A stretch of 64,000 bases of DNA, taken from positions 310,001-374,000 of the forward strand of contig JBCBIJ010000002.1 of assembly GCA_038524795.1 (NCBI GenBank), read 5' to 3'. This DNA is from CALBPI01 sp038524795 (lineage in GTDB: Bacteria > Pseudomonadota > Gammaproteobacteria > Steroidobacterales > Woeseiaceae). Positions within the stretch are counted from its first letter, which is position 1. Each line of letters opens with the position of its first letter. Positions 15,974-23,311 of this stretch are shown here, piece after piece. The position numbers and the translations under genes are program-made. The notes beneath the pieces are model-generated. The model had not been told where the DNA came from, searched no databases, and saw nothing but the letters and a program-made list of their open reading frames with translations.

Positions 15974-17128
15974 TCAGTCGTTAATGTAGTCGACGACCTC
16001 GAGGCCAAAGCCTGAAATCGCGTGCATGTGCACCGGTGCCGAAAGAACCCGCATACGGGTCACACCCAGGTCGCGCAGGATCTGGGCGCCGACGCCGTAC
16101 TGGCGCAGCTCCCGGTCGGCGTCGCCGCCGCCCTCCTCCACTTGAGGCGCGCTCTGATCGAGCGCCTGGATCATATCCACAAGCTCGCGGGGACCCTCGC
16201 TGTAGCGCAGCAGAACGACAACGCCCGCGCCCGCTTCCACGATCTTGCGCATGGCGTCGCGCAGCGGCCAGCCGAGCCTGGGGTCGTCGATACCGATGAC
16301 GTCCCCGAGCGTATCGGCAACGTGTACGCGCACGAGCGGCGCATCGACTGTGGTGATGTCGCCGTGCACAAGCGCCAGGTGAACGTCACGGTTCACGTAG
16401 TCCTCGTAGGCATGCATCGTGAACGCACCTTCTGCGGTGCGCACGTCCGTTGTCTGGATGCGCTCTACGGCGACTTCCTTCTCAAGCCGGTAACGGATGA
16501 GATCGGCGATTGTGCCGATGAGCAGCTTGTGCTCGGCCGCAAAAGACTCGAGGTCGGGCCGGCGCGCCATGCTGCCGTCTTCGTTCAAGATCTCGACGAT
16601 GACGGCCGCCGGTTCGGACTCGCCGGCCAGCCGCGCCAGGTCGCAGCCAGCTTCGGTGTGACCCGCGCGGGTTAACACGCCGCCAGGCTGCGCCATCACC
16701 GGGAAGATGTGGCCGGGCTGCACGAGGTCTTCGGCAACCGCGTCGGCGGCCACCGCAACCCGGACCGTGCGCGCGCGGTCGTGCGCCGAGATTCCCGTGG
16801 TAATGCCTTCGGCCGCTTCGATGGACACCGTGAAATTGGTGCTGTGTGCGCTGTCCGTGCCACTCACCATGAGCGGCAGGCGCAACCGCTGGCAGCGCTC
16901 GCGGGTCAGCGTCAGACAAATGAGACCACGACCGTAGCGCGCCATGTAGTTAATATCTTCGGCGCGAACGTGGCTTGCCAGCATCACGAGATCACCCTCG
17001 TTCTCCCGGTCCTCGTCGTCGACCATGATGACCATCTGTCCGTCGCGCAAGGCATCGAGAATGTCCTCGATGGGTGCGAACGCGCCGCTATCGTTGCTAT
17101 CGGTGTTTGCCAGTTTCGGCTTCAACAT
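15974..17128 (-). CDS. ribBA: DHBP synthase fused to a GTP cyclohydrolase II-like domain (RibBX type)
   Basis: This 384-residue protein has an N-terminal 3,4-dihydroxy-2-butanone-4-phosphate synthase domain (about 15-215) that looks active: DDEDRENEGDL, the Asp/Glu metal site and HTEAGCDLARLAG. The C-terminal half (about 215-375) aligns with GTP cyclohydrolase II but has lost its zinc cysteines: where active enzymes have a CLTGD...LRCDC pattern this reads DTLGDVIGIDDPR. The domain is probably catalytically dead, as described for RibBX proteins, so a separate RibA should exist elsewhere. A 13-bp tandem repeat lies immediately upstream. Confidence 0.9.
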   Translation of the reverse strand: MLKPKLANTDSNDSGAFAPIEDILDALRDGQMVIMVDDEDRENEGDLVMLASHVRAEDINYMARYGRGLICLTLTRERCQRLRLPLMVSGTDSAHSTNFTVSIEAAEGITTGISAHDRARTVRVAVAADAVAEDLVQPGHIFPVMAQPGGVLTRAGHTEAGCDLARLAGESEPAAVIVEILNEDGSMARRPDLESFAAEHKLLIGTIADLIRYRLEKEVAVERIQTTDVRTAEGAFTMHAYEDYVNRDVHLALVHGDITTVDAPLVRVHVADTLGDVIGIDDPRLGWPLRDAMRKIVEAGAGVVVLLRYSEGPRELVDMIQALDQSAPQVEEGGGDADRELRQYGVGAQILRDLGVTRMRVLSAPVHMHAISGFGLEVVDYIND

Positions 17129-17136
17129 GCGTACTT

Positions 17137-17169
17137 GTTCTCTTAGACCGTTCTCTTAGACCGTTCTCT
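17137..17169. repeat. 13-bp tandem direct repeat (2.5 copies)
   Basis: The unit GTTCTCTTAGACC occurs at 17137-17149 and 17150-17162, followed by the partial copy GTTCTCT at 17163-17169. It lies in the 54-nt gap between riboflavin synthase and ribBA. On the coding (minus) strand the copies read as AAGAGAAC just upstream of the ribBA start, so repeat number may change the spacing or strength of the ribosome site. Confidence 0.85.
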
Positions 17170-17182
17170 CTACTCGTTCACG

Positions 17183-17827
17183 TCAATCCGTGAAACCCGC
17201 CGCGGACAGACGCTCATGATCCAGTCCGGACGAGGCGTCATTGCCCATCAGCCGCTCGGCGTAGCGTGCAAGCAAGTCGACCTCGATGTTAACGGGGTCG
17301 TTGTCGCCCAACTCACCCAGTGTCGTCTCCGCGGCCGTGTGCGGGATGATGTTGACGTCGAAGGTGTCGCCACCCACGGCGTTGACCGTGAGGCTCACGC
17401 CGTCGACACACACGGAGCCTTTGCGCGCGACATAACGCGCGAGCGCTTCGGGCAACCGAAACACCATTCTAATCGAGCGGGCGTCGTCGTGCCGCGATAC
17501 GAGCCGGGCGACGCCGTCGACATGCCCCGTGACGAGGTGGCCACCCAAGCGGTCACCGATCGCAAGCGAGGGCTCCAGATTGACCGTACTGCCTTCTCGC
17601 CAGTCCACGAACGCGGTGACATCCAGCGTTTCACGGGAGACGTCCGCCGAGAATCCCTTGGCATCAATATCGAGTGCCGTTAGGCAAACGCCCGAAACAC
17701 AGATGCTCTCCCCCTCAGCGAATTGCTCGGGCTCAAGCTCGGGACAGTCGATCCGTACGCGCACGTCGCCGCCGCGCGGCGTCAGTGCCGCGAGACGGCC
17801 CTTGGCAATGATGATGCCGGTGAACAT
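17183..17827 (-). CDS. ribE: Riboflavin synthase, alpha chain
   Basis: This is a 214-residue protein with the duplicated lumazine-binding barrel: first half MFTGII...GESICVSGVCLT, second half GHLVTGHVDG...KGSVCVDGVSLTVN. It dismutates two lumazines to riboflavin plus the RibH substrate. ATG at 17827 follows the ribD stop by one nucleotide, implying translational coupling. The length and the duplicated motifs are normal. Confidence 0.95.
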   Translation of the reverse strand: MFTGIIIAKGRLAALTPRGGDVRVRIDCPELEPEQFAEGESICVSGVCLTALDIDAKGFSADVSRETLDVTAFVDWREGSTVNLEPSLAIGDRLGGHLVTGHVDGVARLVSRHDDARSIRMVFRLPEALARYVARKGSVCVDGVSLTVNAVGGDTFDVNIIPHTAAETTLGELGDNDPVNIEVDLLARYAERLMGNDASSGLDHERLSAAGFTD

Positions 17828-17828
17828 G

Positions 17829-18941
17829 TCAGGCGATCTCTCCTGGTCTGGCAGTTATGCGCAGGTCGTTGCCGATGCGACGGACCTCGTCAAGCTGCAA
17901 CCTGAGTCCGTCATTGAGCCGCCGCCAACGTGGCGTATCCGCAAGGCCCCGGGTCTCGCTGCCGAGCAACACGGGCGCCTGATAGACAACGACGCGGTCG
18001 ACCAGGTGCGCATCAAGGAGCGCGCCGGCCAGGGTGGGCCCGGCCTCCACGAGCAGCTCGTTGATCTCCGCGTCACCGAGCGCATGCAACATGCTGTCGA
18101 GTGCGACGCGGTCCTGCGTATCACCCGCAAGGGGCTGATATCGGGCGCCGGCGGAAGCCAGCGCGGCCGCATCTTCGCACGGGCGACGACCGATGATCAA
18201 AGTCTCGCCGGGCGCCGCGAGCATGCGCGCGGTGGCTGGCGTCCTGAGCTGACTATCCAGAATGACGCGCAGCGGCTGCCGCGGCGTCGCGCCCAGGGAC
18301 GGGTCGCGCACGGTCAGTGACGGATCGTCGGCCAGCACGGTGCCGACGCCCGTGAGAATCGCGCACGAGCGCGCCCGCAGACGCTGCACGTCGCGACGCG
18401 CGTCAGGCCCCGTGATCCATTGGCTCTCGCCGCTGGCCATAGCCGTGGCACCGTCGAGACTGGCGCCCAGTTTCAGCGTGACAAAAGGTCGACCGCGCCG
18501 CATGCGCAACGCGAAGCCTTCATTGAGCTGCGCCGCCTCATCGGCCATGAGGCCTTCATCAACCTGCAAGCCCGCCGCGCGCATGGCCTCGCCACCGCGA
18601 CCATCGATCGCGGGATTGGGGTCGCGCATGGCATAGACGACTCGCTGGACGCCCGCTCCGATAAGCGCCTCGGTGCAGGGCGGTGTGCGACGCGTAATGG
18701 AGCACGGCTCCATCGTGACGTAGGCCGTGGCGCCGGCCGCCGCCGCACCGGCCTCGCGCAACGCAAACACCTCCGCGTGCGGCTCGCCCGCGCGCTGATG
18801 CCAGCCGTGGCCGACGACGGCCCCGTCACGCACGATGACGCAACCGACAGCGGGATTTGGCGTGACGCCATTGCGCCCGCGTCGCGCCAGGCGCAACGCT
18901 TCCGCCATGTGTAGATGATCGCTGGGCGTAAAAGCCGCCAC
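17829..18941 (-). CDS. ribD: Bifunctional riboflavin biosynthesis deaminase/reductase RibD
   Basis: This 370-residue protein has an N-terminal CDA-type deaminase (about 10-145) and a C-terminal reductase (about 150-365; LKLGASLDGATA, SQWITGPDAR, GVGTVLADDPSLTVR, VEAGPTL). The zinc ligands His (HAEVFAL) and two Cys (EPCS...PPC) are kept, but the usual SHHGRTPPC reads SITRRTPPC, an unusual change beside the metal site. GTG start at 18941, 3 nt after nrdR. It works upstream of the lumazine and riboflavin synthases in the same operon. Confidence 0.94.
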   Translation of the reverse strand: MAAFTPSDHLHMAEALRLARRGRNGVTPNPAVGCVIVRDGAVVGHGWHQRAGEPHAEVFALREAGAAAAGATAYVTMEPCSITRRTPPCTEALIGAGVQRVVYAMRDPNPAIDGRGGEAMRAAGLQVDEGLMADEAAQLNEGFALRMRRGRPFVTLKLGASLDGATAMASGESQWITGPDARRDVQRLRARSCAILTGVGTVLADDPSLTVRDPSLGATPRQPLRVILDSQLRTPATARMLAAPGETLIIGRRPCEDAAALASAGARYQPLAGDTQDRVALDSMLHALGDAEINELLVEAGPTLAGALLDAHLVDRVVVYQAPVLLGSETRGLADTPRWRRLNDGLRLQLDEVRRIGNDLRITARPGEIA

Positions 18942-18944
18942 GGG

Positions 18945-19469
18945 TCAGCGCTTTCGACGGCGCGCATTGCCCGGCGAATCGGGCAGCAGCGACATCTGCT
19001 CGCGATCGTCGGCACGCGACATCTGCTCAAGACGGTGGATTTCCTCCTGAAACTCCGTCACGTCCTGGAAGCTTCGGTAGACCGAGGCGAATCTCACGTA
19101 GGCCACCTCGTCGAGCTTGCGCAGCGCCTCCATGACCATCTCACCGAGCAGCTTCGAAGGAATCTCGCGCTCACCCATGGTTTGCAGCGCGTGCACGAGA
19201 TGGGTCATGGCCGACTCCAGTTCATCCGCGCTAACGGGGCGCTTCTCGAGTGCCCGCGCCATGGAGTTGCGCAGCTTTTCTTCATCAAAAGGCTGGCGCA
19301 TCTGGTCGCGCTTGACGATGCGCGGCAACACAAGCTCTGGCGTCTCAAAAGTCGTAAAGCGCTCGCGGCACGAGAGACACTGGCGGCGCCGGCGTACCTG
19401 CCCGCCATCCGCAGCGAGCCGAGAGTCGATAACCTTGGTCTCCTCGTGGCCGCAGAACGGGCAATGCAT
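18945..19469 (-). CDS. nrdR: Transcriptional repressor NrdR
   Basis: This is a 174-residue protein with an N-terminal zinc ribbon (MHCPFCGHEE...RQCLSCRERF, four Cys) and an ATP-cone domain (PELVLPRIVKRDQMRQPFDEEKL). NrdR senses ATP/dATP and represses ribonucleotide reductase genes through NrdR boxes. It heads the rib block and sits 21 nt downstream of glyA. The C-terminal tail is longer and more basic (NARRRKR) than the usual ~150 residues. Confidence 0.95.
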   Translation of the reverse strand: MHCPFCGHEETKVIDSRLAADGGQVRRRRQCLSCRERFTTFETPELVLPRIVKRDQMRQPFDEEKLRNSMARALEKRPVSADELESAMTHLVHALQTMGEREIPSKLLGEMVMEALRKLDEVAYVRFASVYRSFQDVTEFQEEIHRLEQMSRADDREQMSLLPDSPGNARRRKR

Positions 19470-19490
19470 GGTGGCGAACCTGCCGGGCGG

Positions 19491-20780
19491 TTAGCCCTGC
19501 TGCGAGCGCGCCGGCAGTTCCGCGACCGTATCGGCGTAGACAGGGAAGCGCTGACACAAGGCGATCACGTCACTGCGAACCCGCGATTGGCGTACTTCGT
19601 CGCCGAGGTCGTCGAGCACGTCGGCGATCCAGCCCGCGAGCTGCGCACATTCCTCAAGTCCGAAACCACGCGTGGTCACGGCCGGCGTGCCGATACGCAG
19701 GCCACTCGTGACGAACGGCGAGCGCGGGTCGTTGGGCACTGTGTTCATGTTGACGGTGATGTTGGCAGCCGACAGGGCGCGGTCGGCATCCTTGCCCGTG
19801 ATGTCCTTGTCGATGAGATCTACGAGGAACAGATGGTTGTCAGTGCCACCCGAGACGATTTTGTAGCCGCGCTCGGTCAGTACTTCGCACATCCGACGCG
19901 CGTTGGCGACGACCTGCTCCTGGTAGGCACGGAACCCGGGCTCCAGCGCTTCCTTGTACGCAACCGCCTTGGCCGCGATGACGTGCATCAGCGGCCCGCC
20001 CTGCGTACCCGGGAACACCAGCGAGTTGAACTTCTTGGTCAACTCGGGCTGTCCCAGCGCCAGGATCATGCCGCCGCGCGGACCACGCAGCGTCTTGTGC
20101 GTGGTCGTGGTGACCACGTGGGCGTGCGGTACGGGCGACGGGTAGACGTCGGCCGCGACGAGACCCGCGACGTGGGCCATGTCGACGTGAAAGTAGGCGC
20201 CAACCTTGTCGGCGATCTCGCGAAAACGCGCCCAGTCCATGACGCGCGAGTAGGCAGAGAATCCGCCGATGATGAGCTTGGGCTTGTGCTCAAGCGCGAG
20301 CGCCTCAACCTGGTCGTAATCAATGATGCCGTCATCATCGACGCCGTACTGCACCGCGTTAAACAGCTTGCCCGAGAAGTTGACCTTGGCGCCGTGCGTG
20401 AGATGACCACCGTGCGGCAGGCTCATTCCCAATATGGTGTCGCCGGCCTCGAGCAGTGCTAGGTACACGGCCGCATTGGCCTGCGAGCCCGAGTGTGGCT
20501 GAACGTTGGCGTAATCAGCGCCGAACAGCTTCAAAGCGCGGTCGATGGCCAGCTGCTCGGCCACGTCCACGTGTTCACAACCGCCGTAGTAACGCTTCGA
20601 CGGGTAGCCCTCGGCATACTTGTTGGTCAGCACCGAACCCTGCGCCTCGAGTACCCGGGGGCTTGCGTAGTTCTCCGACGCGATGAGCTCTATGTGTTCT
20701 TCCTGGCGTACGCGCTCGGCCTGCATGGCCACGGCCAGTTCGTCATCGAAACCGTTGATGGTGTAGCTCTGGTCGAACAT
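19491..20780 (-). CDS. glyA: Serine hydroxymethyltransferase
   Basis: This 429-residue PLP enzyme interconverts serine and glycine and loads tetrahydrofolate. Seen motifs are IELIASENYASP, YAEGYPSKRYYGG, the PLP lysine in TTTTHKTLRGPRGG and the VFPGTQGGPL loop. ATG 20780 (MFDQSYTI) is chosen because GGAG lies about 8 nt upstream; the frame is open 66 codons further but that extension is not protein-like. It is divergent from ettA and leads into nrdR and the riboflavin genes. Confidence 0.96.
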   Translation of the reverse strand: MFDQSYTINGFDDELAVAMQAERVRQEEHIELIASENYASPRVLEAQGSVLTNKYAEGYPSKRYYGGCEHVDVAEQLAIDRALKLFGADYANVQPHSGSQANAAVYLALLEAGDTILGMSLPHGGHLTHGAKVNFSGKLFNAVQYGVDDDGIIDYDQVEALALEHKPKLIIGGFSAYSRVMDWARFREIADKVGAYFHVDMAHVAGLVAADVYPSPVPHAHVVTTTTHKTLRGPRGGMILALGQPELTKKFNSLVFPGTQGGPLMHVIAAKAVAYKEALEPGFRAYQEQVVANARRMCEVLTERGYKIVSGGTDNHLFLVDLIDKDITGKDADRALSAANITVNMNTVPNDPRSPFVTSGLRIGTPAVTTRGFGLEECAQLAGWIADVLDDLGDEVRQSRVRSDVIALCQRFPVYADTVAELPARSQQG

Positions 20781-20870
20781 GCGGTGATCTCCGCCGGAAA
20801 ATCCGGACGTAATGGCTGCAACAGACCCACAAGTGTACCGGACGCACGCACCCCACGCAGCGCGCTGCAT

Positions 20871-20899
20871 TTGCCCGAGACTGCCGGGTACCCGATAAT
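20871..20899 (+). promoter_or_regulatory. Predicted sigma-70 promoter for ettA
   Basis: TTGCCC (20871-20876) and GATAAT (20894-20899) are separated by exactly 17 bp in the 184-bp gap between the divergent glyA and ettA genes. The -10 matches consensus at five of six positions. The expected start of transcription is about 60 nt before the ettA ATG. Confidence 0.55.
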
Positions 20900-20964
20900 C
20901 GCGGCCGCTCGCAGGCCGCCCCGCGCCTGCAACCGCGACCCAGGCTCGACACGGACACACCCGC

Positions 20965-22638
20965 ATGGCCCAGTACATCTACACGATGAATCGCGTCTCG
21001 AAGATCGTGCCGCCCAAACGGCAGATCCTGCGCGACATCTCACTCTCGTTTTTCCCCGGCGCCAAGATCGGCGTGCTGGGCCTGAATGGTTCGGGCAAGT
21101 CGACACTGTTGCGCATCATGGCGGGCGTCGACACGGAGTTTGACGGTGAGGCACGGCCGCAGCCTGGCATCAACATCGGCTACCTCGAGCAGGAGCCTGA
21201 GCTCGATCCCGACAAGGACGTGCGCGGCAACGTCGAGGAAGGCGTCGGCGAGATCAAGGCGCTGCTCGATCGCTTCAATGAGATCAGCATGAAGTTCGCC
21301 GAGCCCATGGAAGACGATGAGATGAATGACTTGCTTGCCGAACAGGGCAAGCTGCAGGACGCCATCGACTCAGCCGGGGGCTGGGAGCTCGACCGCACGC
21401 TTGAGGTGGCCGCGGACGCACTGCGCCTGCCGCCCTGGGACGCCGATGTCACAAAATTGTCGGGCGGTGAACGCCGCCGCGTGGCGCTGTGCCGCCTGCT
21501 GCTGTCGAAGCCCGACATGCTGCTGCTGGACGAACCCACCAACCACCTGGACGCCGAATCCGTCGCCTGGCTTGAGCGGTTCCTCGAAGAGTACCCGGGC
21601 ACCGTGATCGCAGTGACCCATGATCGCTACTTCCTCGATAACGTGGCGGGCTGGATCCTCGAACTCGACCGCGGCCACGGTATCCCCTGGCAGGGCAACT
21701 ACAGCTCTTGGCTTGAGCAAAAGCAGGCACGCCTGGAAACGGAAGAGCGCACCGAGGCCGCCCGCAAGAAAGCCATGGAGCAGGAGCTCGAATGGGTGCG
21801 AAGCAACCCCAAGGGTCGCCAGGCGAAAGCCAAGGCCCGCTTGCGCCGGTTCGAGGAGCTCTCCTCGCAGGACTACCAGAAACGCAACGAGACCAACGAG
21901 ATCTACATTCCGCCGGGACCGCGCCTGGGTGACGTCGTGGTCGAGGCCGAACACCTCAACAAGGGCTTTGGCGACAAGCTGCTCGTCGACGACCTGAGCT
22001 TCACGCTGCCGCCTGGTGGCATCGTGGGCGTCATTGGCCCCAACGGCGCCGGTAAGACCACGATGTTCCGCATGATTACGGGCGGCGAGACACCCGATGA
22101 CGGCAGCATCCGCGTGGGCCCGACCGTACAACTCGCCTACGTCGATCAGTCGCGTCAGTCGCTCGACGACAGCAAGACAGTCTGGGAGGAAATCTCGGAC
22201 GGGCTCGACAACATCACCGTCGGAAGCTACGTCATCCCGTCGCGCGCCTATGTTGGGCGCTTCAACTTCCGGGGTTCCGACCAGCAGAAGAAGATAGGCC
22301 AGCTGTCGGGTGGTGAGCGCAACCGTGTGCATCTGGCCAAAGTGCTTCGGTCGGGCGGCAACCTCTTGCTGCTTGATGAACCCACCAACGACCTCGACGT
22401 CGAGACGTTGCGTGCACTGGAACAGGCACTGCTTGAGTTCCCGGGCTCAGCCGTGGTGATCTCGCATGACCGCTGGTTCCTGGACCGCATCGCCACACAC
22501 ATCCTCGCGTTCGAGGGTGACAGTCAGGTGACCTTTTTCTCAGGCAACTACGACGACTACGTAGAAGACCGGCGCAAGCGGCTCGGCGACGAGGCCGTCA
22601 ATCCGCACCGGATCCGCTACAAGCGGCTTTCGGCCTGA
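20965..22638 (+). CDS. ettA: Energy-dependent translational throttle protein EttA (ABC-F)
   Basis: This is a 557-residue cytosolic ABC-F ATPase with two nucleotide-binding domains: Walker A GLNGSGKST and GPNGAGKTT, signatures LSGGERRR and LSGGERNR, Walker B LLLDEPTN in both, joined by the PtIM linker. EttA binds the ribosomal E site and gates entry into elongation according to ADP/ATP ratio. Length and the YIYTMNRVSKIVPPKR N-terminus are those of EttA rather than other ABC-F members. Confidence 0.96.
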   Translation: MAQYIYTMNRVSKIVPPKRQILRDISLSFFPGAKIGVLGLNGSGKSTLLRIMAGVDTEFDGEARPQPGINIGYLEQEPELDPDKDVRGNVEEGVGEIKALLDRFNEISMKFAEPMEDDEMNDLLAEQGKLQDAIDSAGGWELDRTLEVAADALRLPPWDADVTKLSGGERRRVALCRLLLSKPDMLLLDEPTNHLDAESVAWLERFLEEYPGTVIAVTHDRYFLDNVAGWILELDRGHGIPWQGNYSSWLEQKQARLETEERTEAARKKAMEQELEWVRSNPKGRQAKAKARLRRFEELSSQDYQKRNETNEIYIPPGPRLGDVVVEAEHLNKGFGDKLLVDDLSFTLPPGGIVGVIGPNGAGKTTMFRMITGGETPDDGSIRVGPTVQLAYVDQSRQSLDDSKTVWEEISDGLDNITVGSYVIPSRAYVGRFNFRGSDQQKKIGQLSGGERNRVHLAKVLRSGGNLLLLDEPTNDLDVETLRALEQALLEFPGSAVVISHDRWFLDRIATHILAFEGDSQVTFFSGNYDDYVEDRRKRLGDEAVNPHRIRYKRLSA

Positions 22639-22645
22639 TCCTGAC

Positions 22646-23311
22646 GTGCGCATCGAACCCGACACGGATTTCGACGCGCTGCTCGACGACGCGGCAACAT
22701 TGCGTTGCCCGCACTGCGATGTGTTCTCACGGATGCGGCTGACGACCGCGCCCGATTGGCACACGCTGACAACATTCCGGCCGGCCCGCGTCGGCGTTGT
22801 GCTGGACTGCACGGCCTGCTCGAGACCGGTCTATCTGGAAAGCGGTCGCGCCCACTATGCGGCGGACGCCATCCGCCTGGACTCGGGCTTCGTGCCGGTT
22901 CGAAAACCGCGACCGCGTTTCGAGACTCGGCTGCTACCGGCCGAATTGCGCGGTCTCGTTGACGAGGGCCTGGCCTGCTACGCCGACGGCCACCTGCAAG
23001 CATTTGCGCTCGTTGCGAATCGCATCACCACGCTCGCCACCGGGCTCAAGGGCCCCAGCGGGAAGCTGGAGCTGTTCAACACGGTAACCGCGGCCGCCGA
23101 GAGCGCGGGCATCGATGCCCCGATGCGCCGACTCTGCCGGGACATCCTGTTCTCCATGGCCGCCAGCGACGAGCCGCCCGAACTCTCGCCGGCTCCGGCC
23201 GCCGTATTGCTCGAACTGCTGCGCGACATGTTGCACCAGGCGTTTATCCGGCCCGGTCGGCTGCGCGAAGCATTGCGCCGCGGTGACACGGCGGCCGCGA
23301 ACTCGGCTTAA
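22646..23311 (+). CDS. Zinc-ribbon protein of unknown function (possibly DUF4145-like)
   Basis: This 221-residue soluble protein has a GTG start 7 nt after ettA, probably the same transcript. Two CxxC pairs (LRCPHC, about residue 21; LDCTAC, about residue 55) would form a zinc ribbon at the N-terminus. The remainder is helical, with a region (about 95-200) resembling the helical part of DUF4145 proteins. I do not recognise it securely and assign no function. Its stop (23309-23311) overlaps the purL stop on the opposite strand. Confidence 0.7.
   Translation: MRIEPDTDFDALLDDAATLRCPHCDVFSRMRLTTAPDWHTLTTFRPARVGVVLDCTACSRPVYLESGRAHYAADAIRLDSGFVPVRKPRPRFETRLLPAELRGLVDEGLACYADGHLQAFALVANRITTLATGLKGPSGKLELFNTVTAAAESAGIDAPMRRLCRDILFSMAASDEPPELSPAPAAVLLELLRDMLHQAFIRPGRLREALRRGDTAAANSA

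Noticed and set aside
12970..19469. FMN or TPP riboswitch in the riboflavin/thiamine operon
   Set aside because: The genes are nearly contiguous; no leader of sufficient length or conserved fold is seen ahead of any rib or thi gene.
18915..20462. 515-codon plus-strand frame
   Set aside because: Antisense to nrdR and glyA; no family resemblance.
20781..20978. 66-codon upstream extension of glyA
   Set aside because: Runs into the ettA promoter and coding start; no homology; a good ribosome site exists at the downstream ATG.
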